Origin: Hirschia maritima DSM 19733
GTDB taxonomy: Bacteria > Pseudomonadota > Alphaproteobacteria > Caulobacterales > Hyphomonadaceae
Assembly (NCBI RefSeq): GCF_000378345.1
Contig: NZ_KB899545.1
Location: 186,001-250,000, forward strand
DNA: 64,000 bases
Direction: 5' to 3'
Positions 53,988-63,070 of the stretch are shown one piece after another. Each line of letters opens with the position of its first letter. Positions within the stretch are counted from its first letter, which is position 1. Under the pieces are notes generated by a model. That model saw only the letters and a list, made by a program, of their open reading frames with translations. It made no database searches and was not told where the DNA came from. Made by a program: the position numbers and the translations under genes.

Positions 53988-55208
53988 ATGAGACATCTAC
54001 ACGCGTTTGAGGAAGCTTTGAGTTCCATTAGATCAGAGGGACGTTATCGCGTTTTTATTGATCTAAAACGGCATCGCGGTGAGTTTCCACGCGCGTCGGC
54101 TCGCTATGAAGACGGCCGTGAACAAGATGTAATTGTCTGGTGTTCAAACGATTATTTGGGAATGGGGCAAGATTCAGATGTACTGGATGGTATGCATGAA
54201 GCGATTGATACGTTTGGTGCTGGGTCCGGTGGAACTAGAAACATTTCTGGAACAACACGCTATCACGTGGATCTAGAAAAAGAGTTAGCCGACCTTCACG
54301 GTAAAGAAGGAGCTCTCTTATTCACATCTGGTTATGTTTCAAACGAAGCAACGCTTTCAACAATCGCCAAAATTTTACCTGATGTAATTATATATTCTGA
54401 TGCGTTGAACCACGCCTCAATGATTGAAGGCATTCGTCGTTCAAATTGTGCTCGTCGTGTATTTAGGCACAATGATGTCGAGCACTTGCGGGCCCTTATG
54501 GAAAATGATCCTGAGGATGTGCCAAAGCTAATTGCCTTTGAGAGTGTTTATTCGATGGATGGTGATGTTGCGCCAATCGAAGAGATTTGCGATCTGGCAG
54601 ACGAATTTGAAGCGTTGACTTACATTGATGAAGTGCACGCTGTTGGGTTGTATGGTGAAGAGGGAGCCGGCGTCACGCAAAGAGATGGTCTGGCTGATCG
54701 TATTGATATTATTGAAGGTACATTGGCCAAAGGTTTTGGGGTCATGGGCGGCTATATCACTGGTCGTTCGGCTGTGATCGATGCAATCCGTTCAATGGCT
54801 CCTGGATTTATCTTTACAACGTCTACTTGTCCGGTTCTTGCTGCCGGTGCTCTAACTTCTATTCGCAAGCTTCGCTCGGACGAGGGACGTGAATTGCGTC
54901 GACGCCATCAAGAAGCTGCTGCAATGTTGAAACAGAAGTTCAGAGACGCAAAGTTGCCTCTGATGGAATCTGAAACTCACATCGTTCCATTGCTTGTTGC
55001 AGACCCAGAGCGTTGTAAGGCGTTGTCTGACACTCTACTTCATGATTTTGGAATTTATGTTCAGCCAATTAATTATCCTACGGTTCCAAAGGGAACGGAA
55101 CGCCTACGCTTCACACCTTCTCCAAACCACACGGAAGAAATGATGGATGAATTGGTGTCCGCGTTATTGGCAATTTGGGCGCAACTTGGACTCGAACGCG
55201 TCGCTTAG
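53988..55208 (+). CDS. hemA: 5-aminolevulinate synthase
   Basis: A 406-residue alpha-oxoamine synthase that makes 5-aminolevulinate from glycine and succinyl-CoA (Shemin route), the entry to heme. Key blocks are [56 protein letters not shown] and the PLP lysine in [16 protein letters not shown] (about residue 245). I chose the ATG at 53988 (AGGAG ten bases upstream), which gives [13 protein letters not shown] as in relatives; an ATG at 53958 adds ten residues and has a poor ribosome site. Confidence 0.96.
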   Translation: MRHLHAFEEALSSIRSEGRYRVFIDLKRHRGEFPRASARYEDGREQDVIVWCSNDYLGMGQDSDVLDGMHEAIDTFGAGSGGTRNISGTTRYHVDLEKELADLHGKEGALLFTSGYVSNEATLSTIAKILPDVIIYSDALNHASMIEGIRRSNCARRVFRHNDVEHLRALMENDPEDVPKLIAFESVYSMDGDVAPIEEICDLADEFEALTYIDEVHAVGLYGEEGAGVTQRDGLADRIDIIEGTLAKGFGVMGGYITGRSAVIDAIRSMAPGFIFTTSTCPVLAAGALTSIRKLRSDEGRELRRRHQEAAAMLKQKFRDAKLPLMESETHIVPLLVADPERCKALSDTLLHDFGIYVQPINYPTVPKGTERLRFTPSPNHTEEMMDELVSALLAIWAQLGLERVA

Positions 55209-55271
55209 TTGAAGAATTTACGTCTTCCTGTATCCTCAAAATAGATGAGTCTTCTATTTTGAGGTGGCTTT

Positions 55272-55682
55272 ATGGCTAAGAAAAGTGCGCGCGAAAAATT
55301 AGCTGTCAAGAAAGAGAAAAAGAAGGTCGTCATGGAAAAGGCTGTATGGGGAATGCAGCCGGGTGAAAGCCTAGTCGTTCTGACACCTCAAATTGTTGAT
55401 GATTACATCAAGAATATTCCATACGGACACACAAAATCTATCGATGATATGAAAGCTGAAATGGCTGTAAAAGAAGAGTGTGATGCGACTTGCCCACTTT
55501 CAACAGCTATATTTGTACGAATGGTGGCCGACGCAGCGATAGAAGGTCTCAAAGAGGGGATGTTAGCCTCCGAGGTCAGCCCATTTTGGCGATTGATCGA
55601 TGGGCAGCACAAAATTGCAAAGAAAATTGATATAGATTCAAAGTGGATTGACGAGCAGCGTGCGATGGAAGCAGCGGATTAG
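55272..55682 (+). CDS. Conserved protein, function unknown (possible distant MGMT-like fold)
   Basis: A 136-residue protein with a basic N-terminus (MAKKSAREKLAVKKEKKK). The central part reads IPYGHTKSIDDMKAEMAV, then ECDATCPLSTAIFVRMVADAA and SPFWRLIDGQHKIAKKI. The IPYG start, a following helix pair and a C-terminal PFWRLI faintly resemble the winged-helix half of O6-alkylguanine transferases, but the PCHRV active site is absent; this is a weak guess. Two Cys spaced Cx3C (CDATC) might bind metal. GAGGTGG precedes the ATG. It may be co-transcribed with the next small gene. Confidence 0.7.
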   Translation: MAKKSAREKLAVKKEKKKVVMEKAVWGMQPGESLVVLTPQIVDDYIKNIPYGHTKSIDDMKAEMAVKEECDATCPLSTAIFVRMVADAAIEGLKEGMLASEVSPFWRLIDGQHKIAKKIDIDSKWIDEQRAMEAAD

Positions 55683-55712
55683 GTTTTGTCTTAGATTAGG
55701 TGATTGTAGAGA

Positions 55713-55967
55713 ATGTCTGGTTCTTCACAAATGTATCTTGAGTTTAATCAAGTAGGAAAGGCGATGGAAGTGCGCGCTGTGGATGCGGGGGACGGATTGG
55801 AAGTATCGTTTATCGCACCTGTAAACACTCCCGAAGCAGAAATCACTTTGATTGCGCGCCGCAAGCTTGCCTATGTTCGGCGAAAATTAAGCGGTACAGC
55901 GTCAAGCAGTGATGAAAAGAATGCTGGTAAAAAAAGCCGAGATTCTCGACGAGGAATTGTTATCTAG
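55713..55967 (+). CDS. Small conserved protein (DUF6898-like)
   Basis: An 84-residue protein. The conserved part is MYLEFNQVGKAMEVRAVDAG, then GLEVSFIAPVNTPEAEITLIARRKLAYVRRKL, a pattern I associate with the alphaproteobacterial DUF6898 family. A charged low-complexity tail follows. The function is unknown. It lies 30 bases after the preceding unknown gene and is closed by a strong bidirectional terminator. Confidence 0.7.
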   Translation: MSGSSQMYLEFNQVGKAMEVRAVDAGDGLEVSFIAPVNTPEAEITLIARRKLAYVRRKLSGTASSSDEKNAGKKSRDSRRGIVI

Positions 55968-55976
55968 TTCGCATAC

Positions 55977-56006
55977 AAAAAAGCCAACCCGAAGGTTGGC
56001 TTTTTT
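55977..56006. terminator. Bidirectional terminator between convergent DUF6898-like and mucR genes
   Basis: A perfect 13-bp stem AAAAAAGCCAACC/GGTTGGCTTTTTT with a CGAA tetraloop. It sits between two convergent genes and has T-runs for both directions. Confidence 0.92.
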
Positions 56007-56018
56007 AATTGAAGAAAT

Positions 56019-56447
56019 TTAGCCTTTACGGCCACCTTTTCCCAGGCCTATTTTCTTTGCAAATTCCGATCTTCTTGCTGTGTAGCTAGGAGCAACCATA
56101 GGATAATCTGCAGAAAGCCCCCAACGTCTGCGGTAGTCGTCAGGTGACATATCGTAGCGTGAGCGTAAGTAACGCTTCAACATTTTTAGCTTTTTGCCAT
56201 CTTCAAGACAAATAATGTACTCTTCAGTTACAGACTTGCTTATTGGAACTGCAGGTTTTGGGCGCTCATCTGCTTTTGTCTCAACTGGACTGGCTAGATT
56301 TGAAACTGTCGCATGAACTGACTTGATTACATCAGGCAAGTTATCAGTAGGAACTGGATTGTTCGAAACGAATGAAGATACGATTGTTGACGTCATTCGC
56401 ATGATTTCGTTTTGAGATAGGACTTTATTTTCTATTTCGTCTGTCAT
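56019..56447 (-). CDS. mucR: MucR/Ros family transcriptional regulator lacking zinc-ligand histidines
   Basis: A 142-residue MucR/Ros-type protein. The N-terminal helical part mediates oligomerisation in the family. The C-terminal domain reads EEYIICLEDGKKLKMLKRYL, then SRYDMSPDDYRRRWGL and DYPMVAPSYTARRSEFAKKIGLG. Ros-type zinc fingers have Cys-x2-Cys-x9-His-x3/4-His. Here the second Cys position is Asp (as in many rhizobial MucR) and both His positions are occupied by Tyr and Arg/Tyr. MucR proteins are H-NS-like global repressors that bind AT-rich DNA and control surface, motility and cell-cycle genes. Confidence 0.9.
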   Translation of the reverse strand: MTDEIENKVLSQNEIMRMTSTIVSSFVSNNPVPTDNLPDVIKSVHATVSNLASPVETKADERPKPAVPISKSVTEEYIICLEDGKKLKMLKRYLRSRYDMSPDDYRRRWGLSADYPMVAPSYTARRSEFAKKIGLGKGGRKG

Positions 56448-56670
56448 TTATTCTACCAATATACGCGCTTTTATAAGCATTTTAAAAGTTCACTGCCAAA
56501 TAAGTTAATAAAATTCAAGTATTAGTTTAGAATATAACCCATTACTTCGAAGTAAATGAAATTTATTTTCTGTAATGAGCAATTCTGCATAGTTTTGCTT
56601 GAAATCTTGCCAATTTCAGTATGAAGCCTTACGTGGTCTGAAAAGAAATCATGCGAGTTTGGAGAATCAT

Positions 56671-57966
56671 ATGACATCGTCTGCAAAAGGCTTGTTCACA
56701 AAATCAATTAAAGAGTCTGATCCTGAAGTATTTGCATCCATTCAGGATGAATTTGGGCGTCAATCTCAACAGATTGAATTGATTGCTTCTGAGAACATCA
56801 CATCTCGCGCTGTTTTAGAAGCGCAGGGTACTGTTCTGACAAATAAATACGCAGAAGGGTATCCGGGCCGTCGTTATTACGGTGGTTGTGAATTTGTCGA
56901 CGTCACAGAAAATTTTGCACGTGACCGCGCCAAGAAATTGTTCAATTGTGAATTTGCAAACGTACAGCCATCATCAGGTTCGCAAGCAAACCAAGGTGTG
57001 TTTCAAGCTTTGATCAAGCCGGGTGACACGATTTTGGGGATGAGCCTTGCCGCAGGTGGTCACTTAACTCACGGCGCGAAACCAAACCAATCTGGAAAAT
57101 GGTTTAACGCGGTTCAATATGGTGTACGTGAAGACAACCACTTAATTGATTTTGAAGAAGTTGAAAAATTAGCTCTTGAGCACAAACCGCAATTGATTAT
57201 TGCTGGTGGATCTGCTTATCCGCGCCAAATTGATTTTGCTAAATTTCGTGAAATTGCAGATAAAGTTGGCGCCTTTTTCATGGTGGATATGGCGCACTTT
57301 GCTGGGCTTGTTGCTGCAGGTGAGCACCCAAACCCACTTGAATTTGCAGATGTAGCCACAACGACAACACACAAAACATTGCGTGGTCCTCGTGGTGGAA
57401 TGATCCTCACAAATAACGCTGACATAGCAAAGAAAGTTAACTCTGCTATCTTCCCAGGTATTCAGGGTGGTCCATTGATGCACGCAATCGCAGGTAAAGC
57501 TGTTGCATTCGGTGAAGCATTGTCTCCTGACTTTAAGGTGTATGCCAAGCAAGTCATCGATAACGCACAAGCGATGGCATCAGCATTAAAAGAAGGTGGG
57601 TTGGACATCGTCTCCGGGGGCACCGATACTCACGTGGTTCTTGTAGATCTTCGTCCCAAAGGCGTAACCGGAAAAGATACTGAGGAAGCGCTGGAGCGTG
57701 CTTTCATTACTTGTAACAAAAACGGTGTACCTTTTGATCCAGCGCCTCCAATGGTAACATCTGGAATACGTGTTGGGTCACCGGCTGCAACTTCACGCGG
57801 ATTCGGGGTTGAAGAGTTCACGCAGGTAGGTCGTTGGATTGTAGAAATTGTAGATGCTGTTGCATCTGGAGAAGACTCAAGCGCTATTGAGGAAAGAGTG
57901 AAAGGTGAAGTTATCGAAATGACGGCGCGTTTCCCAATTTATGACGGTCCAATCGCAGGTAAATAA
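56671..57966 (+). CDS. glyA: Serine hydroxymethyltransferase
   Basis: A 431-residue PLP enzyme that interconverts serine and glycine with tetrahydrofolate, supplying one-carbon units. Family blocks include [50 protein letters not shown] and the PLP lysine in [14 protein letters not shown] (about residue 232). I chose the ATG at 56671, with GGAG six bases upstream and a typical N-terminus; the frame opens 24 codons earlier at a TTG. It leads the plus-strand run into nrdR and the riboflavin genes and could supply glycine for HemA. Confidence 0.97.
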   Translation: MTSSAKGLFTKSIKESDPEVFASIQDEFGRQSQQIELIASENITSRAVLEAQGTVLTNKYAEGYPGRRYYGGCEFVDVTENFARDRAKKLFNCEFANVQPSSGSQANQGVFQALIKPGDTILGMSLAAGGHLTHGAKPNQSGKWFNAVQYGVREDNHLIDFEEVEKLALEHKPQLIIAGGSAYPRQIDFAKFREIADKVGAFFMVDMAHFAGLVAAGEHPNPLEFADVATTTTHKTLRGPRGGMILTNNADIAKKVNSAIFPGIQGGPLMHAIAGKAVAFGEALSPDFKVYAKQVIDNAQAMASALKEGGLDIVSGGTDTHVVLVDLRPKGVTGKDTEEALERAFITCNKNGVPFDPAPPMVTSGIRVGSPAATSRGFGVEEFTQVGRWIVEIVDAVASGEDSSAIEERVKGEVIEMTARFPIYDGPIAGK

Positions 57967-58040
57967 GCTTAAGACCGAAAATAGTAGTTTGGCCGTTTCA
58001 GTGGGATCATTGAAGCGGCATAAGAATAGGAGTTGCAGGC

Positions 58041-58514
58041 ATGCGTTGTCCTTTTTGTCAGTCGAGCGATACAGTTGTACGTGATAGTCGATCTGCTGAA
58101 GAGGATACGGCAGTTCGTCGTCGTCGCGCATGCCAGACTTGCGGTGGACGATTTACGACGTTTGAGCGCGTTCAATTGCGAGACTTAATGGTCTCCAAAA
58201 GAGATGGAAAAAAAGCTCTTTTTGATCGTGAAAAATTAGCTCGATCGATTAAGATTGCACTTCAAAAACGTCCGGTAGACGAAGAACAAATTGATCAGAT
58301 GATTTCTGGTATCGTTAGGCGTCTTGAAAGTTCAACCGAGGAAGAGGTGACTTCGGTTGAAGTTGGTGAGCTTGTGATGGAAGCTCTATCTGCTTTGGAT
58401 CCTGTTGGATATGTGCGTTACGCATCTGTTTATCGTGATTTTAAAAATCCATCAGATTTTGCCCGTTTCATTGAAAAGCACACTGCAAAACTTGGTGATG
58501 CGGATAAAGAATGA
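58041..58514 (+). CDS. nrdR: Transcriptional repressor NrdR
   Basis: A 157-residue regulator of ribonucleotide reductase genes. The N-terminal zinc ribbon has [17 protein letters not shown] and [17 protein letters not shown] (CxxC pairs). The ATP-cone follows, with [20 protein letters not shown] and [20 protein letters not shown] lies upstream of the ATG. It overlaps ribD by four bases (ATGA), as in many alphaproteobacteria where nrdR leads the rib operon. Confidence 0.97.
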   Translation: MRCPFCQSSDTVVRDSRSAEEDTAVRRRRACQTCGGRFTTFERVQLRDLMVSKRDGKKALFDREKLARSIKIALQKRPVDEEQIDQMISGIVRRLESSTEEEVTSVEVGELVMEALSALDPVGYVRYASVYRDFKNPSDFARFIEKHTAKLGDADKE

Positions 58515-59188
58515 GTGAAGTAGACTTTCCAAAAGTTACGCTAAAATTAGCAACTTCACTTGATGGACGTATTGCGACGTCTACAGGTGAGAGCCAATGG
58601 ATCACGGGAACTGAAGCACGCCAAATAGTGCATCAATTGCGTGCGGAGCATGATGTCGTGCTTGTCGGCTCAGGCACTGCATTAGCCGATGACCCCATGT
58701 TGACTGCCCGAATTGACCCTGAACCAAAGGTGCAGCCAACGCGTATGGTTGTTGATAGCAGTCTGCGAACGCCTCTGACTCATAAGATTGTCGAGACAGC
58801 AAAACAATATCGAACGATTTTAGTCTCAGGCCTTCATGTTGAAGAAGACGATGAGCTTCCTTTTGTTGCAAAAAGTGTCGATGTTTGGAGCCTGGCTATT
58901 GCGCCAGGTGGAGGTGTGTCTATTCGTGCTCTGCTGACGCGATGTGCTGAAGAGGGGATTTCTTCGATTTTTCTGGAAGGTGGAGGCAAGTTGGCTGCAT
59001 CATTCTTGAAGGGTGGACATGTCGACAAAGTTGAATGGTTTCGCGCACCCATGATTATTGGAGGTGATGGAATACCCTGTCTTGCATCTCTTGGAATAGA
59101 GCAATTGAATGAGGTCGCTGACTGGGAAAGAACCCGATTAGAGGTTTGCGGAAAAGATGTTTGGGAAAGCTTTTCTAAAAAACTTTAG
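58511..59188 (+). CDS. ribD: RibD reductase domain protein (deaminase domain absent)
   Basis: A 225-residue protein corresponding only to the C-terminal reductase half of RibD (5-amino-6-(5-phosphoribosylamino)uracil reductase). It starts [25 protein letters not shown], followed by [23 protein letters not shown] and [13 protein letters not shown], the NADPH and substrate regions. Typical RibD is about 360 residues with an N-terminal zinc deaminase (HAE and PCxxxGRTPPC), none of which is present. The start is fixed by the ATGA overlap with nrdR, so no missing N-terminus can be hidden upstream. The deaminase must be encoded elsewhere. Confidence 0.88.
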   Translation: MSEVDFPKVTLKLATSLDGRIATSTGESQWITGTEARQIVHQLRAEHDVVLVGSGTALADDPMLTARIDPEPKVQPTRMVVDSSLRTPLTHKIVETAKQYRTILVSGLHVEEDDELPFVAKSVDVWSLAIAPGGGVSIRALLTRCAEEGISSIFLEGGGKLAASFLKGGHVDKVEWFRAPMIIGGDGIPCLASLGIEQLNEVADWERTRLEVCGKDVWESFSKKL

Positions 59189-59236
59189 GCCTAGCAATTG
59201 GACAAACTATTGCACTGCACCTAAATGAATGTAGAA

Positions 59237-59258
59237 GCCTTTGTAAGGCATATTTTTT
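59237..59258 (+). terminator. Possible weak terminator or attenuator between ribD and ribE
   Basis: A 5-bp stem GCCTT/AAGGC with loop TGT is followed by ATATTTTTT. The stem is short, so it may reduce but not stop transcription into ribE. Confidence 0.35.
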
Positions 59259-59279
59259 AGTTTCAAAGAAAGCATCGGA

Positions 59280-59894
59280 ATGTTTACAGGGCTCGTCACT
59301 GATCTAGGCCGTATTGAAGATGTTAAAGATGAAAATGGCGTGCGTCGTTTTCGTGTTGAAAGCTCATATGATGTGAGTGACATTGAGATGGGTGCTTCCA
59401 TCATGCATTCAGGCGTATGCCTAACAGTCGTGGCATTTGATCAGAATGCAGATGGTTGTTGGTTTGATGTTGAAGCGGTGCAAGAAACATTAGACAAGAC
59501 TGTATTAGGCAGTTGGATCGGGGGCACGAAAGTTAACCTCGAGCAAAGCTTGGCTTTAGGCGATAAGCTTGGTGGACATTTTGTTTTTGGTCATGTTGAT
59601 GGCGTTGGTGAGGTTATCTCTGTCACCCCTGAAGGTGGCTCAAGACGCATCCGGTTCGCTTTACCAAAGACGTTGTCTAAATATGTTGCAGAAAAAGGTT
59701 CGATCGCAATTGATGGGGTTTCCCTAACGGTGGCTGCCGTCGGCGAAGAAAATGGTATAGACTGGTTCGAAGTTGCGGTTATCCCTCACACTTGGGAAGT
59801 TACTACAATTGGTGAGATGTCACCCGGTCGCAAAGTGAATCTGGAAGCAGATATGCTCGCACGGTACGTCGCGCGTATGCTTGGTAAGGAATAA
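59280..59894 (+). CDS. ribE: Riboflavin synthase (alpha subunit)
   Basis: A 204-residue enzyme built from two lumazine-binding repeats. The first begins MFTGLVTDLGRIEDV and contains GASIMHSGVCLTVV; the second contains LGGHFVFGHVDGVGEV and GSIAIDGVSLTVAAV. It dismutates 6,7-dimethyl-8-ribityllumazine to riboflavin. The canonical MFTGxV N-terminus fixes the start. It sits between ribD and ribBA and is called ribC in some species. Confidence 0.96.
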   Translation: MFTGLVTDLGRIEDVKDENGVRRFRVESSYDVSDIEMGASIMHSGVCLTVVAFDQNADGCWFDVEAVQETLDKTVLGSWIGGTKVNLEQSLALGDKLGGHFVFGHVDGVGEVISVTPEGGSRRIRFALPKTLSKYVAEKGSIAIDGVSLTVAAVGEENGIDWFEVAVIPHTWEVTTIGEMSPGRKVNLEADMLARYVARMLGKE

Positions 59895-59901
59895 GAATTA
59901 A

Positions 59902-61026
59902 ATGGCTGAAGATTTTTCAACAGCAATCTCCCCGATTGAAGAAATCATTGAAGATGCTCGTAATGGCAAAATGTATATTCTTGTGGATGCAGAAGACCGC
60001 GAGAATGAGGGGGATTTAATTATTCCTGCGCAGTTTGCGACACCGGATCAGGTGAATTTCATGGCCAAATATGGTCGTGGGTTGATTTGTTTGGCGATGA
60101 ACAGAGATCGTGCACGTGGTCTGGATCTAGATATGATGGCGCGTGAAAACCGTGAGAGCATGCAGACGGCCTTTACAGTTTCGATCGAAGCAAAAGAAGG
60201 TGTAACGACTGGTATTTCAGCGCACGATCGTTCTCACACTGTTGCAGTTGCGATTGATCCGACTAAAGGTCCGGATGATATTGTATCTCCAGGACACGTA
60301 TTTCCACTAGTTGCTAGAGATGGTGGTGTTCTTGTACGTGCAGGGCACACTGAAGCTGCGGTCGATATTTCGCGTTTGGCAGGACTTTATCCAGCTGGTG
60401 TGATTTGTGAAATTATGAATGATGATGGTTCGATGGCTCGATTGCCAGAACTTGTTTCCTTCGCTCAATTGCACGGCCTGAAGGTTGGTACTATCGCAGA
60501 TTTGATTGCGTATCGTCGCCGTGAAGACCGTTTCCTTGAACGCCGCATAGAATCTGATTTTAAATCCGCTCATGGCGGCGAATTTCGCTTGATCGTCTTT
60601 AAGAACACAATCGATGACACAGAACATGTTGCTCTTGTGAAAGGGCGTATTTCTGGAGATGAGCAGACGCTCGTACGTGTTCACCGCGTTGACTTCCTAA
60701 CCGATGTACTAGGACAAGCTGGTGGGCGTGAAGACGCCGTACAAAAAGCGATAAAAACTTTAAGTGAGTCTGACGAAAATGGTGTTGCTGTTTTTGTGCG
60801 CATGGGCTCCAAGGCCGACCTAGCGACGCAATTAGGCGGTGTCGATGATGGGAAACCTGACCCATCCGCTCCATTGCGTGAATATGGGATAGGGGCTCAG
60901 ATTCTAAAAGATCTCGGTGTTCGCCGTATGATCGTGATGAGCAACCATGAACCTTCTTCACTTCCTGGACTTGACGGATACGGTCTGTCGGTAGAGGGAT
61001 GGCGTGCGTTTTCTGGAGACGAATAG
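59902..61026 (+). CDS. ribBA: 3,4-dihydroxy-2-butanone-4-phosphate synthase with degenerate GTP cyclohydrolase II domain (RibBA)
   Basis: A 374-residue two-domain protein. The N-terminal RibB domain (1-205) has the full active site: LVDAEDRENEGDLI, RGLICLAMN, TGISAHDRSHT and VRAGHTEAAVDI. The C-terminal domain (about 210-370) is homologous to GTP cyclohydrolase II, but in place of the usual zinc-binding Cys cluster after VRVHSECLTGD it reads VRVHRVDFLTDVLGQAGG and has none of the three cysteines. It therefore should not make the pyrimidine precursor; a separate RibA is needed. The architecture is common in alphaproteobacteria. Confidence 0.93.
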   Translation: MAEDFSTAISPIEEIIEDARNGKMYILVDAEDRENEGDLIIPAQFATPDQVNFMAKYGRGLICLAMNRDRARGLDLDMMARENRESMQTAFTVSIEAKEGVTTGISAHDRSHTVAVAIDPTKGPDDIVSPGHVFPLVARDGGVLVRAGHTEAAVDISRLAGLYPAGVICEIMNDDGSMARLPELVSFAQLHGLKVGTIADLIAYRRREDRFLERRIESDFKSAHGGEFRLIVFKNTIDDTEHVALVKGRISGDEQTLVRVHRVDFLTDVLGQAGGREDAVQKAIKTLSESDENGVAVFVRMGSKADLATQLGGVDDGKPDPSAPLREYGIGAQILKDLGVRRMIVMSNHEPSSLPGLDGYGLSVEGWRAFSGDE

Positions 61027-61029
61027 ATT

Positions 61030-61473
61030 ATGAGCGATATTTCCCCACACATCTTGATCGTGACTTCACGTTATTACGAGAAAATTGTGCTTGAGTTGGA
61101 AGCCGGTGTTGAAGAAGCATTGGATCGTGCAGGTGCAACCTACGAAACGATTGAAGTGCCGGGAGCTTTCGAAATCCCGGCCGCCATTCGAATGGCAATG
61201 GAAGCGGCCGAATTTGATGGCTATGTCGGGCTAGGGTGTGTCGTGCGTGGCGAAACATCTCATTATGATTACGTATGTGGAGAAAGCGCGCGTGCAATGA
61301 TGGATATTTCGCTCCAAGGCACGCCAATTGGTTTTGGAATTCTGACTGTAGAGAACCAGGATCAAGCTTGGGTGCGGGCCGACCGAAAACAAAAAAATAA
61401 AGGTCAAGAGATTGTCGATGCAGTAACCGCAATGGTGAATTTATCGCGTCACTTCTCTGATGTGGATGTGTAG
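61030..61473 (+). CDS. ribH: 6,7-dimethyl-8-ribityllumazine synthase
   Basis: A 147-residue enzyme that condenses the butanone phosphate from RibB with the pyrimidine to form lumazine. Typical blocks are ILIVTSRYYEKIVLELEAG, VPGAFEIPAAIRMAM, GYVGLGCVVRGETSHYDYVC and GTPIGFGILTVEN. It starts four bases after ribBA, and its stop abuts the nusB ATG (TAGATG), indicating tight co-translation. Confidence 0.96.
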   Translation: MSDISPHILIVTSRYYEKIVLELEAGVEEALDRAGATYETIEVPGAFEIPAAIRMAMEAAEFDGYVGLGCVVRGETSHYDYVCGESARAMMDISLQGTPIGFGILTVENQDQAWVRADRKQKNKGQEIVDAVTAMVNLSRHFSDVDV

Positions 61474-61962
61474 ATGACGAGTAAACCAGCCTTGGATAAA
61501 GACGCTGCAAGAAAACTTCGTAAAGTTAGCCGTTCAGGGGCAAGACTAGCTGCTGTGCAGGCGTTGTATCAGATTGAACAAACAGGACGCTCTGGGCGCT
61601 CTGTGATTGATGATTATTGTGAAGACGGAATCGGTCTTGATGATGAAGGTCAGCCAATCGAAGCTGCCGATCCGGAAATCTTTCGCGATACCGTCGAGGG
61701 CGTTATTGGCGCGTTGGATGATATCAATACTGCAATCGTAAAACGTTTGGCTGATGGCTGGAAGATTGAACGTCTTGATGCAACATCGCGCGCTATATTG
61801 CGAGCTGGTGTTTTCGAATTGATGAAACGTGATGATTTGCCAGCTCAAATTATTCTGGATGAATATGTTGGGATTGCCCACGCATTTTTTGACGATGCTG
61901 AACCACGTTTTATTAATGGATTGCTGGAAAATGTACGTGAAGACGTGCGTGGAAGTGAGTAG
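61474..61962 (+). CDS. nusB: Transcription antitermination protein NusB
   Basis: A 162-residue all-helical protein that binds boxA RNA with NusE (S10) to keep RNA polymerase processive on rRNA operons. Features are SGARLAAVQALYQIEQTGRS, LADGWKIERLDATSRAILRAGVFEL and ILDEYVGIAHAFFDDAEPRFINGLLENV, the last typical of NusB. Its linkage to ribH is conserved in many bacteria. Confidence 0.95.
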   Translation: MTSKPALDKDAARKLRKVSRSGARLAAVQALYQIEQTGRSGRSVIDDYCEDGIGLDDEGQPIEAADPEIFRDTVEGVIGALDDINTAIVKRLADGWKIERLDATSRAILRAGVFELMKRDDLPAQIILDEYVGIAHAFFDDAEPRFINGLLENVREDVRGSE

Positions 61963-61992
61963 TTGAAATCCATTTGATCAGGAGGCGGTATT

Positions 61993-62964
61993 ATGAATGA
62001 GTTTGATGTTATCAAATCTTGTTTCGCACCGCTTGTGACGTCGCCAAATGCTTATGCGTTGAAAGATGATGTTGCGTCTGTAGAGCCTCCAGAAGGCCGA
62101 AAATTGATCATTACGACGGACACTCTTGTGGAGGGTGTCCATTTTTTACCGGATGACCCACTCGAATCTGTTGCTCAAAAATTGGTACGGGTAAACGTCT
62201 CTGATGTTCTGGCTAAAGGCGGAGTACCTTGGTCGGCCGTTTTAACACTTAGTTGGAACAAAGAACGAAAGACATCACAGGTTCAGCAGTTCGCGGATGG
62301 CTTGAAAGCTGATCTTAGACTTTGGGATATTTCGTTATTGGGCGGAGATACAACATCAACTCCGGGGCCGATGACTGTGGGATTGACCCTTTTAGGTCAT
62401 TGTTCTGAACGAGGTCCAATTCTTAGGTCGGGCGCTCAAATTGGTGATGAAATATGGGTGACGGGCACAATAGGCGATGGCGCGCTTGGGCTGAGGGCGG
62501 CTAAATCTTCTTTGGAAGATGTTTGCGAAGAAGATAAAGCGCTGTTGGCTTGGAAGTATCGGGTGCCTGAACTGCCTGATGGCGAGATTGCGAGAATTAT
62601 TTCTCTATATGCGATGGGCAGTGCAGATATATCTGATGGTTTGCTTGCTGACCTTGGCAATATTACAGAAACGTCCAACGTGTCTGCTGTAGTGAATGGC
62701 GATGATGTGCCACTTAGTGAAGCCGCGCAGGCGTGTTTGAAATTGGGAAAATTCAGCAAGCTTGACCTCTATACAGGCGGTGATGATTATCAATGTCTAT
62801 TCACTGCATCTCCTGAAAAAAGAATTGAGATATTGAATGCAGCGAAGGGGGCAGGAATAGCTCTTGCCTGTATCGGGCATATTGAAGCTGGGCAGGGTGT
62901 TTTTGTACAGATGAGTGATGGGCAGCGAGTGAAGCCCGCAAAAACCGGCTGGTCTCATCTGTGA
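61993..62964 (+). CDS. thiL: Thiamine-monophosphate kinase
   Basis: A 323-residue kinase that phosphorylates thiamine monophosphate to the active cofactor. It matches the AIR synthase-like fold: FDVIKSCFAPLV, LIITTDTLVEGVHFL (metal-binding Asp), KLVRVNVSDVLAKGGVP, GGDTTSTPGPMTVGLTLLG and ADISDGLLADLGNI. AGGAGG precedes the ATG at a good distance. It is the last gene of the glyA-to-thiL run. Confidence 0.95.
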   Translation: MNEFDVIKSCFAPLVTSPNAYALKDDVASVEPPEGRKLIITTDTLVEGVHFLPDDPLESVAQKLVRVNVSDVLAKGGVPWSAVLTLSWNKERKTSQVQQFADGLKADLRLWDISLLGGDTTSTPGPMTVGLTLLGHCSERGPILRSGAQIGDEIWVTGTIGDGALGLRAAKSSLEDVCEEDKALLAWKYRVPELPDGEIARIISLYAMGSADISDGLLADLGNITETSNVSAVVNGDDVPLSEAAQACLKLGKFSKLDLYTGGDDYQCLFTASPEKRIEILNAAKGAGIALACIGHIEAGQGVFVQMSDGQRVKPAKTGWSHL

Positions 62965-63070
62965 TTGATCATCAATAGTTGGAAATTAAACTGCCTTCAA
63001 AATAACTCATTCCAATAACGGAGTTTAAACTTCTCTTGTTTAGCCTATGGAGAGCTATCAGGAGACTTTA

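Noticed and set aside
56448-56670. Possible riboswitch before glyA
   Set aside because: I looked for glycine, SAM or tetrahydrofolate aptamer features and saw no convincing paired elements; a covariance-model search would decide.
59189-59279. Possible FMN riboswitch in the rib operon
   Set aside because: The gap is too short and lacks the conserved FMN-aptamer segments.
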